Shown here one piece after another: positions 34,470 through 40,326 of a stretch of 40,326 bases of DNA. The notes under the pieces were generated by a model that saw only the letters and a program-made list of their open reading frames with translations, was not told where the DNA came from and did no database searches. The position numbers were made by a program, and so were the translations under genes. Position 1 is the first letter of the stretch. Each line of letters opens with the position of its first letter. This DNA comes from Spirochaetaceae bacterium bin103 (GTDB taxonomy: Bacteria > Spirochaetota > Spirochaetia > SZUA-6 > Bin103): NCBI GenBank assembly GCA_002238925.1, contig MPNH01000050.1:1-40326 (forward strand), read 5' to 3'.

Positions 34470-34907
34470 TCACTCCGGTGAATCCGGCACCGGCGGCCGA
34501 CCCCTGGAGGGTTCCATGACCGTCAGTTCGTCGAAATGGTCGCGCAGATAGCCACGATCACGGGCCAACAGGCGGTCGGCGTGAACCTGCGCGTGGGCGC
34601 CGATGAGAAAGTCCGGCACGACCCGCCCCGCGGTTCCCCCGCGTGCCAGATACCGCGCAAAGTGCTGCCCCGCCAACACCGCGGCTGCCTCACTGCCGGG
34701 CACGAACTCGATGCCGAGATCGTGCAGCATCTCGGTCAGCTCCGTGTCGGACTGCAGTGCAGGTCTGGTTTCCGCGACTACGCTCTCGCACACGATGAGG
34801 CGGCCTTCCCGCCGGGTGCGCCGCAATGCCTCCACGGATGCGTTGGCGTGCAGTGCGTCGTCCGTAATGACATCGAGCACCACGGAGGTGTCAACCGCGG
34901 TGGTCAT
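34470..34907 (-). CDS. PIN-domain toxin (VapC-like ribonuclease), 145 aa
   Basis: Typical PIN domain with the acidic residues of the metal site: Asp6 in AVDTSVVLD, Glu46 in ESVVAE, Asp99 in VVPDFLIGAHA and Asp117 in LLARDRGYL. VapC toxins cut specific RNAs such as tRNA when their antitoxin is lost. The ATG directly follows the antitoxin stop (TAGATG on the minus strand), so the pair is translated together. The length is normal and the gene looks intact. The C-terminal tail after Asp117 is Pro-rich. Confidence 0.88.
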   Translation of the reverse strand: MTTAVDTSVVLDVITDDALHANASVEALRRTRREGRLIVCESVVAETRPALQSDTELTEMLHDLGIEFVPGSEAAAVLAGQHFARYLARGGTAGRVVPDFLIGAHAQVHADRLLARDRGYLRDHFDELTVMEPSRGRPPVPDSPE

Positions 34908-35144
34908 CTACTCGCGGATGCGCGCCAGGTAGGCGTCCACCGACCCGCCACCCGGCAATCGGCCACGCCCGCGCCACTTCAGCAGCGGGTCCTCGACTTC
35001 CTGTTTCTGCGCCATCAGGTTCCCTCGCACCGCTGCGACTTCGAGCACGGTCCCCGGACGGATTCCGAGCGTTTCTCTGAGTGCCTTGGGGATCGTGATC
35101 TGGCCCTTCTCCGAAACGGTGGTTCGGTGACGCTTTTCTTTCAT
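34908..35144 (-). CDS. AbrB/MazE/SpoVT-type antitoxin, 78 aa
   Basis: The SpoVT-AbrB swapped-hairpin domain is complete: TTVSEKGQITIPKALRETLG, then IRPGTVLEVAAV. The C-terminal 35 residues are Gly/Arg-rich and would wrap the toxin. Such antitoxins bind their own promoter and neutralise the PIN partner encoded next to them. ATG at 35144 is chosen because it starts the conserved MKEKRHRTTVS block; the frame is open to 35195. There is no Shine-Dalgarno. A TATACT -10 box and palindromic sequence lie just upstream. Confidence 0.85.
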   Translation of the reverse strand: MKEKRHRTTVSEKGQITIPKALRETLGIRPGTVLEVAAVRGNLMAQKQEVEDPLLKWRGRGRLPGGGSVDAYLARIRE

Positions 35145-35173
35145 ACTGAGAAAATAAGTATTCTTACCTTGAT

Positions 35174-35201
35174 AGTATACCATCTGAGCCGCCACGTTGA
35201 A
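35174..35201 (-). promoter_or_regulatory. Promoter/operator of the toxin-antitoxin pair
   Basis: On the minus strand TTCAAC (35196-35201), a 16-base spacer and the extended -10 TGGTATACT (TATACT at 35174-35179) precede the antitoxin ATG by 30 bases. GTATAC, and GTAT/ATAC arms flanking the start region, are candidate binding sites for autoregulation by the AbrB-type antitoxin. Confidence 0.5.
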
Positions 35202-35266
35202 CAGAGCCGAGCAGAACCGTGGCGGCCTTGACCATGCGCAGACAACCGTGTCTGCTCAGTACCGTG

Positions 35267-36103
35267 ATGTCGGAGGCAACGACGGATGACCGGGTATTGC
35301 AGTTCTTTCCGCTCGGGGTGCCGCATCCGCGGGTGCTGAGCGCGGCGCGGATCCGGCAGTTCAACGAGCTGGGTTACCTGTTCCCGCTGGAGGTGTTCGA
35401 GCCGCAGGAGGTGACGGCGATGCGTGCCTACTGCGATGACCTGTTCGCCAAGGCGGTGGCCGCCGGGCACGGCAGCTACGCCATCAACGGCTGGCACTGC
35501 CACTGCGCCGGCCTCTACGACCTGAGCACCGAGCCGCGCATCCTGGATCCGGTCCAGGACCTGCTGGGCGCGGACCTGGTGCTGTGGGGCACCCACTTCT
35601 TCCTCAAGGAGCCGGGCGCCAGCAAGCGCGTGAGCTGGCACCAGGACGCCTCCTACTGGCCGCTGTCGCCGAGCAAGACCGTCACCGTATGGCTGGCCAT
35701 CGACGACGCCGACGCCGGCAACGGCGCCATGCAGGTGATCCCGCGTTCCCACCTCAACGCCCAACTCGCCTACAAGCAAAGTTCCGAAGAGGAGAACAAC
35801 GTGCTGTCGCAGACCACGCTGGACGCCGAAGAGCAGGGCGATCCTCCGGTGACGATCGCGCTGCGCGCCGGGCAGGTGTCGCTGCACACCGACTGGCTGA
35901 TACACGGCTCCGAGCCGAACCGCTCGTCGCGCCGGCGCTGCGGGCTCACTCTTCGTTTCACCGCCGCCGACGTGCGCGCCCTGAACCCGGACTGGGCAAC
36001 GCGAAGCGTGATCTGCCGCGGCCGCGACACCGCCGGCCACTGGGCCGATATCCCGCGCCCTACGGGCGAGCGCATTCCCGCACCGCGCCGCAGGTACGGG
36101 TAG
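35267..36103 (+). CDS. Phytanoyl-CoA dioxygenase (PhyH) family protein, 278 aa
   Basis: Second 2-oxoglutarate/Fe(II) oxygenase of the window, not a close copy of the one at 18808. Iron ligands are His125 and Asp127 in SWHQDASYW and His213 in WLIHGSEPN; Arg230 in LTLRFTA is the likely 2-oxoglutarate ligand. The segment AMQVIPRSHL is the usual PhyH block. ATG at 35267 is preferred as closest to the family N terminus; ATG at 35234 in the same frame is an alternative, and neither has a Shine-Dalgarno. It is followed after 34 bases by the propeller-protein gene on the same strand, so they may be one unit. Confidence 0.88.
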   Translation: MSEATTDDRVLQFFPLGVPHPRVLSAARIRQFNELGYLFPLEVFEPQEVTAMRAYCDDLFAKAVAAGHGSYAINGWHCHCAGLYDLSTEPRILDPVQDLLGADLVLWGTHFFLKEPGASKRVSWHQDASYWPLSPSKTVTVWLAIDDADAGNGAMQVIPRSHLNAQLAYKQSSEEENNVLSQTTLDAEEQGDPPVTIALRAGQVSLHTDWLIHGSEPNRSSRRRCGLTLRFTAADVRALNPDWATRSVICRGRDTAGHWADIPRPTGERIPAPRRRYG

Positions 36104-36137
36104 CGGGCCGGACGCAGGACGCGTACACTCTCGGGGC

Positions 36138-37289
36138 ATGCGCGTTGAGCCGAGCCGCTTCACCTCGGGGCCGGCGCACCATTTCTTCGGCTATTACGGC
36201 ATCAACGTCTGGGACCGTAGCGGTCGCCACCACCTGGCGCTGGAAACCGACTTCCACCGCCGGCCGCCGACACCCGAGGACCGTGCCCGCGTCGGCTTGG
36301 TGGACACGGAGAGCGGCTCGTTCGCGGCGCTGGCCGAGACCGGTGCCTTCAACCTGCAGCAGGGCAGCATGCTGCACTGGATCGACGCCGGCCACGGCGA
36401 TGAGCTGACCTATAACGTCTGGCACGGCGGGCGAGTGGTGTCGCACGCGCGCGCCCTGCACGGCGGCGCCACGCGCACCCTGGAGGCGCCGGTGGCAGCG
36501 GTAACCGCCGACGGCCGCGCCGCGCTGGGTCTCAACTACGCGCGCATGTACCACTGCCGTTCCGTGGTGGGCTATGCGAACGCCATCGACCCGGACACGC
36601 TGCCGCTCGCTCCCGAAGACGACGGCCTGTACCGCATCGACCTGCCGAGCGGTCGAGCAGACCTGCTGGTCTCGCACGCCGAGGTGATCCGCGCCGCGGC
36701 GCTGCCGGAGCCGCCGACCGGCCTGGTGTGGTTCAACCACGTCATGTTCAACACCGACGGCTCGCGGGTCATGTTCCTGTGCCGGATGCGCCGCCCCGGC
36801 GACCGCGGCCTGCGCACTTCGCTGTGGACGGTGCGCCCCGACGGCAGCGAGCTGTCGCAGCAGATCGGCTTCGAGCACAAAATCTCCCACTTCGCTTGGC
36901 CCGACCCCGACCACCTGCTGATCTCCACCGATCTGCTCGGCACCATGCAGTTCCTCACCTTCACCGTGGACCGCGGCGACTTCACGCCGTTCGGCGGCGG
37001 CGTCCTGCCCGCGGACGGCCACGCCTGCTTCTCCCCCGACGGCCGTTGGCTGGCGTGCGACACCTACCCGCAAGGCAGCGAGCGGATATCACAACTGATG
37101 CTGTACGAGATGGCCACCGGCCGCCGCGTCGACATCGGCGGCATGTACTCCGAGCCCGTGTTCACCGGCGACGTACGCTGCGACCTGCACCCGCGCTGGC
37201 ACCCCGACGGCCACTCCCTCACCATCGACGCCGTCCCCGCCGGCCACCGCCAGATCTACCAGTACGACGTGTCGTCAATCGTCGGCTGA
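36138..37289 (+). CDS. Beta-propeller protein, oligogalacturonate lyase-like/PD40 type, 383 aa
   Basis: No signal peptide. The opening HHFFGYYGINVWDRSGRHHL and recurring blade signatures (FNTDGSRVMFLCR, CFSPDGRWLACDTYP, HPRWHPDGHSLTIDAVPAGH) mark a multi-bladed propeller related to WD40-like/PD40 and oligogalacturonate lyase folds. The terminal RQIYQYDVSSIVG resembles the end of proteins of that group. An activity on sugars is only a guess from fold. A TACACT (36124-36129) ends 8 bases before the ATG and there is no Shine-Dalgarno, so a very short leader is possible. Confidence 0.7.
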   Translation: MRVEPSRFTSGPAHHFFGYYGINVWDRSGRHHLALETDFHRRPPTPEDRARVGLVDTESGSFAALAETGAFNLQQGSMLHWIDAGHGDELTYNVWHGGRVVSHARALHGGATRTLEAPVAAVTADGRAALGLNYARMYHCRSVVGYANAIDPDTLPLAPEDDGLYRIDLPSGRADLLVSHAEVIRAAALPEPPTGLVWFNHVMFNTDGSRVMFLCRMRRPGDRGLRTSLWTVRPDGSELSQQIGFEHKISHFAWPDPDHLLISTDLLGTMQFLTFTVDRGDFTPFGGGVLPADGHACFSPDGRWLACDTYPQGSERISQLMLYEMATGRRVDIGGMYSEPVFTGDVRCDLHPRWHPDGHSLTIDAVPAGHRQIYQYDVSSIVG

Positions 37290-37368
37290 CTACCGCGCGG
37301 AGAGCCGCATGAGGCATCCGCCGCCAGCGATGCGTGGGATCGGCAGACGGTGCAGACGCTGCAGACGG

Positions 37369-37397
37369 TTGCGCTGATCGTGAAGTTGCGTGACGAT
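37369..37397 (+). promoter_or_regulatory. Promoter of the hpt-like gene, leaderless type
   Basis: TTGCGC (37369-37374), a 17-base spacer and GACGAT (37392-37397) are followed by 5 bases and the ATG at 37403. The predicted transcription start is at the start codon and no Shine-Dalgarno is present. Confidence 0.45.
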
Positions 37398-37402
37398 GCG
37401 GC

Positions 37403-38050
37403 ATGAGCAATATCCCGGTCGCCAAGCCCAAGGATGGCGTGACGCTGGAAGACTACGGCATCGTTCCGCCTCCCGAGGTACGGGAGCTGATAGCATACGT
37501 GCTGCTGTCGGAAGAAGAGATACAGCGCCGGGTTGGCGAGCTTGCCGAAGAGATCGCCCGGATCTACGCGGAGGAGGAAGAGCTCATCCTGCTGCCGATC
37601 CTGACCGGCGCTGTCTTCCTGGCCACGGATATCGGCAGGGCCCTGGCCAGGAGCAGCTCACTGAACATCAAGTACGACCTGACCAAGGCCTCCTCCTACG
37701 AGAGCAAGACGCAACAGGAGATTCGGATTCAGTTGGAACCGGTCGGCGTGCACGGCAAGAGCGTCCTGCTGCTCGACGACGTGCTCGACCGCGGAACCAC
37801 CATGGCCACGCTGAAGGGCAAGCTGCGCGAGTGGGGAGCCAAGGACATAAAGACCTGCGTCATGTTCAACAAACTGCCGAACGACCCCGACCAGGAGGTG
37901 CTGGCGCAGCGCAAGGCGGCCAGCCCCGACTTCGTCGGCTTCGAGATCCCGCTGGTCGACGGCGAGAGCCCCTGGATCGGCGGCTACGGCCTCGATTCCA
38001 CCAGCACCTACCACCTGCGCCACCTGCCCTGCCTGGTCGCCATCAAATAA
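37403..38050 (+). CDS. hpt: Hypoxanthine (purine) phosphoribosyltransferase-like, 215 aa
   Basis: PRTase type I fold with the HPRT features: LLPILTGAVFLATDIGRAL (about residues 62-80) binding pyrophosphate, the PRPP loop SVLLLDDVLDRGTTM (about 119-133), VMFNKLP, and the C-terminal GFEIPLVDG then GYGLDS purine-site region. The reaction is hypoxanthine or guanine plus PRPP to IMP or GMP in the cytoplasm. It is about 30 residues longer than standard Hpt, mostly at the N terminus. The MSNIPVAKP start follows a promoter-like site. The gene is convergent with the PP2C gene, with 7 bases between stops. Guanine-xanthine specificity, or a non-purine PRTase, cannot be excluded. Confidence 0.82.
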   Translation: MSNIPVAKPKDGVTLEDYGIVPPPEVRELIAYVLLSEEEIQRRVGELAEEIARIYAEEEELILLPILTGAVFLATDIGRALARSSSLNIKYDLTKASSYESKTQQEIRIQLEPVGVHGKSVLLLDDVLDRGTTMATLKGKLREWGAKDIKTCVMFNKLPNDPDQEVLAQRKAASPDFVGFEIPLVDGESPWIGGYGLDSTSTYHLRHLPCLVAIK

Positions 38051-38057
38051 TGGAGCG

Positions 38058-38987
38058 TCATCTGAGGGCGTAACGGAGCGCCCCGGTCGGGCCCACTAGC
38101 AGGGCGTCGCCGCGGCGCAACTCCTGGTCCGCTTGCCGGAGCGCCCGTTCGGGCTCGATTGCCACCACCGTGGCGTTGTCGGTGAGCTGCTCGTGGGTGA
38201 GGCGTGTCCAGATTTCCTCGACGCTGCGCCGAGCGGTCCAGCGCGGTTCATCGCCGTCTTCCTCGAAGGCGGCGGTCCGCGCCGGCAGTATCGGGTCGTG
38301 GGCGCCGTCCGAGGTCATGACGCAGCGGCCGCCGCTCGGGGTGTGCAGGACGTGGCGCTCGGCGAGGATGCCGTCCGGCACGCCGATGACGTCGATCAGG
38401 CTGTTGTCGGGCGGCGTCGGCCGGTACGGTTCGGCGGGACGGTCCGTGGTCAGGCGGTCGATCGCGTCGGCGTGCCCGGCGTCGGTGTGATCGGTGGTCA
38501 GGCAGCAAAAGGGGCGTCCGGGCTCGATGAAATGGGCGCGCGTATCGCCGATGTGCACGAGCATGCCGCCGCCCCGGTCCCACACCGCGGCGGTCAGTGT
38601 GGTGCCGCCGTTCCCGTGCAGCGCCTGCAGCACTTCGTCCTGAGCGGCGGCGAGGGCGCTGGCGAGCATGTCGCGCGGTGTATCGAGGCGGCCCGAGAGA
38701 CAGCGCTCGACCACCACCCGGACCGTGTGCCGGCTCGACCAGCCGCCGCCCCGCATGCCGCCCATGCCGTCGGCAATCACCGCCGCGCAGCGCGGCGCGA
38801 AGCCGAAGGCGGGGATCCACAGCAACGCGGCGCCGCAGTCCTGCTGCTCGGCGCGCGGACCCTGCTGCATGGCTACTGCCAGCGTGTCACCGGCCGCGGC
38901 ATGCACCGCGCCGTCCGTGTGGCCGGACAGGCTGATCGCCCCGTCGATCCACGCGCGCAACTCTTTGGAGTGCCTTCGTATAGCCAT
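38058..38987 (-). CDS. PP2C-family serine/threonine phosphatase, 309 aa
   Basis: PP2C (PPM) metal-dependent phosphatase motifs in order: EQQDCGAAL (about residue 55), VIADGMGGMRGGGW (about 77), GGTTLTAAVW (about 133), VHIGDTRAHF (about 148), VMTSDGAHD (about 224) and LTDNATVVAIE (about 273). All main metal-binding Asp residues (ADGMGG, TSDG, TDN) are present, so it should be active. Such proteins remove phosphate from Ser/Thr and work against Hanks-type kinases; no kinase gene is in view. No membrane segment. ATG at 38987 is chosen; a GTG at 39062 would add a poorly conserved extension. No clear Shine-Dalgarno. Confidence 0.88.
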   Translation of the reverse strand: MAIRRHSKELRAWIDGAISLSGHTDGAVHAAAGDTLAVAMQQGPRAEQQDCGAALLWIPAFGFAPRCAAVIADGMGGMRGGGWSSRHTVRVVVERCLSGRLDTPRDMLASALAAAQDEVLQALHGNGGTTLTAAVWDRGGGMLVHIGDTRAHFIEPGRPFCCLTTDHTDAGHADAIDRLTTDRPAEPYRPTPPDNSLIDVIGVPDGILAERHVLHTPSGGRCVMTSDGAHDPILPARTAAFEEDGDEPRWTARRSVEEIWTRLTHEQLTDNATVVAIEPERALRQADQELRRGDALLVGPTGALRYALR

Positions 38988-39135
38988 GCCGTCTCTGCGC
39001 CGCCCGGCGATCCTGCCCGCAGCCTCGACAGCGTATTGCGGACGCACCGGGCTGTACAGCACACGGACGCACGCGGCACTCCTTGTCGTGGTGACGGCTT
39101 GGCCGGACCCGGACGAATGCGCGCAGGCGGCGCAG

Positions 39136-40326
39136 TCAGGAACTTGCGCGCGCGGCGGCAGCCGGCGGCTCCCACAGCACGTCGAGCGCCGCCGTCAGGT
39201 CCAGCGACTCTCCGTACCAGTCGGGGGTGGCGGTGTGGGGGCCGATGCTGATGCCGGCCGCCGCCAGCCGCGCGTCGATCGGCGCCAGCGGAGCCCCTGC
39301 CCAACTCGGCAGCGGCGGTTCCGCCGGCAGCGGCTCGCCGTCCGGGCGCAGGAACCGGAACTGCCCATCCGCGTCACCAGGAACCACCCGAAAGCCCCCT
39401 TCATGCAGCGCGCGGTGATGGAATCGGCACGCGAGAACGAGATTCTGCAGCCTCGTTGCGCCGCCGTCGGCCCAATGTTCGACGTGGTGAGCATCGCAGC
39501 GGCGCGACTCGCAGCCCGGGAACTGGCACTGGCCGCGGTCGCGGCTGTGCAGGGCGCGGCGCAGGGCGCTCGGCACGGTGCGCGTCCTGCGCCCGACGTC
39601 CAGAACCTCGCCATCGACTCCGTGGCTCAGCACCACGACGCCGGCATCGCAGCCCACGCGTCGGGCCGTCTCCCTGCCGAGATGGAGCCCGCCCACCTGT
39701 TCGATAACGCCGAGGCCGGCGTCCAGGTCCGTATCCGTGTCCGGCGCAATTTTCGCGGAAACGTGAGCCGTGGCGGCTGTCGCCGGCCCCAGAGTTGACG
39801 GGTCCTTCGCGACACTTGGCATGGTGCTCGCGTCCGGACAAACTCCATGGTCCCGCGTTTCCGCGGCAACGTGCGACGCCGCGTGCGCGGCAGTGGCGGG
39901 CGGCTCCATCGCCGGGCTGACGGTCCGCCTTCCCGCGGCAACGTGCGGCGGCGCGTCCGCAGCAGCGGGGGACGGCGTCGTTGCCGCCGGGCCGGCCGTC
40001 CGCGTATCCGCGCAACCGCGCCGCGTCTCGCCGGCGGCCTCGCGGGCGGCGAAAGTGTCCGCCTGCACGTGTACGGTCACCTGGAAGCGGTCGGCGGAGT
40101 TGCCCGGATCGAGCCCGCCGGCCAGCGCGCTCTCCGCCCCCCGCCCCCGCGCCTCGGCCCCCCGCCGCGCCGGCCGGGGGCCGGTCGCGGGGAAGGGGGC
40201 GGCGGAGTTGCCCGGATCGAGCCCGCCGGCCAGCGCGCTCTCCGCCACCAGCCCGAGCGCATCGGCCCGCCGCTGCGCAGTCGTGGACTCGCCGCCCTCC
40301 GCGCTCGCCGGCACCTGCTCCAGTGC
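39136..40326 (-). CDS. HNH endonuclease of the DUF222/13E12-repeat type, C-terminal part (partial)
   Basis: Open through the right edge of the window; about 397 codons are seen. The segment TTAQRRADALGLVAESALA matches the end of a DUF222 (13E12 repeat) domain. A long Ala/Pro/Thr-rich middle with short repeats follows, then VPSALRRALHSRDRGQCQFP, GCESRRCDAHHVEHWADGG, LVLACRFHHRALHEGGF, the zinc-anchored HNH nuclease with the His-His pair. Proteins of this kind are often multi-copy and linked to mobile elements; their targets are unknown. This family differs from the HNH gene at 14321. The stop is at 39136 and the start is beyond the window. Confidence 0.85.
   Translation of the reverse strand, partial: ALEQVPASAEGGESTTAQRRADALGLVAESALAGGLDPGNSAAPFPATGPRPARRGAEARGRGAESALAGGLDPGNSADRFQVTVHVQADTFAAREAAGETRRGCADTRTAGPAATTPSPAAADAPPHVAAGRRTVSPAMEPPATAAHAASHVAAETRDHGVCPDASTMPSVAKDPSTLGPATAATAHVSAKIAPDTDTDLDAGLGVIEQVGGLHLGRETARRVGCDAGVVVLSHGVDGEVLDVGRRTRTVPSALRRALHSRDRGQCQFPGCESRRCDAHHVEHWADGGATRLQNLVLACRFHHRALHEGGFRVVPGDADGQFRFLRPDGEPLPAEPPLPSWAGAPLAPIDARLAAAGISIGPHTATPDWYGESLDLTAALDVLWEPPAAAARASS
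40092..40246 (+). repeat. 47-bp exact direct repeat in the DUF222-HNH gene
   Basis: The 47 bases at 40092-40138 recur without change at 40200-40246, with a period of 108 bases (36 codons, in frame). Each copy encodes AESALAGGLDPGNSA. A 61-base GC tract with long C and G runs lies between them. Confidence 0.9.

Noticed and set aside
1..40326. CRISPR arrays, tRNA and rRNA genes
   Set aside because: No regularly spaced repeats and no tRNA T-loop pattern or rRNA sequence were noticed in the gaps; a covariance search was not possible.

Overview
The window is a GC-rich chromosomal fragment of mixed character. The best taxonomic hint is the solute-binding protein at 29088. Its signal peptide ends in an acidic Ala-Gly-Ala-Glu-Glu-Glu mature start without a lipobox, a style I associate with Spirochaetes. 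The many phytanoyl-CoA dioxygenase-like, CoA-transferase, Ldh-type and flavin monooxygenase genes fit a large-genome environmental or host-associated Spirochaetaceae lineage. This is inference from protein style only; no rRNA or other marker gene is present.

Left part (1-8675): the start of an IS3-type transposase runs off the left edge. The IS end has cut the 5' part from a gene for an Ig-like plus L13e-like protein. That remnant heads a tight four-gene plus-strand operon: Ig/L13e remnant, a 1427-residue DEAD/DEAH helicase with a DUF1998-type C terminus, a RecQ helicase fused to a phosphoribosyltransferase (broken by a frameshift in a poly-C tract), and a DprA/SLOG protein with two extra winged helices. 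Gene spacing is 4 bp, 0 bp and a 4-bp overlap. The gene set looks like a DNA-handling or anti-mobile-element system and is the most interesting content.

Middle (8739-28317): an AAA/DUF4143 ATPase with an operator-like palindrome; a minus-strand run of a fused two-domain CoA-transferase, a small coupled gene and a serine hydrolase; a frameshifted HNH endonuclease gene; a TPP enzyme; a dioxygenase with a small membrane protein; an AlkZ-like winged-helix protein; YceI with a clear terminator; an Ldh-type dehydrogenase; a Baeyer-Villiger-type flavin monooxygenase; a secreted FG-GAP/ASPIC-UnbV protein; and an aldo/keto reductase.

Right part (28318-40326): a 760-bp gene-free leader precedes an oligopeptide-type ABC transporter (binding protein and two permeases, no ATPase gene in view), visibly less GC-rich than its neighbours. 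It is followed by a graveyard of three decayed genes on the minus strand, an AbrB-PIN (VapBC-like) toxin-antitoxin pair, a second dioxygenase, a beta-propeller protein, a hypoxanthine phosphoribosyltransferase convergent with a PP2C phosphatase, and a second, unrelated HNH endonuclease with a 47-bp internal duplication that runs off the right edge.

Several genes lack a Shine-Dalgarno sequence but have a sigma70-like -10 box about 6 bases before the start codon, which suggests leaderless mRNAs. No CRISPR array, rRNA or tRNA was seen.
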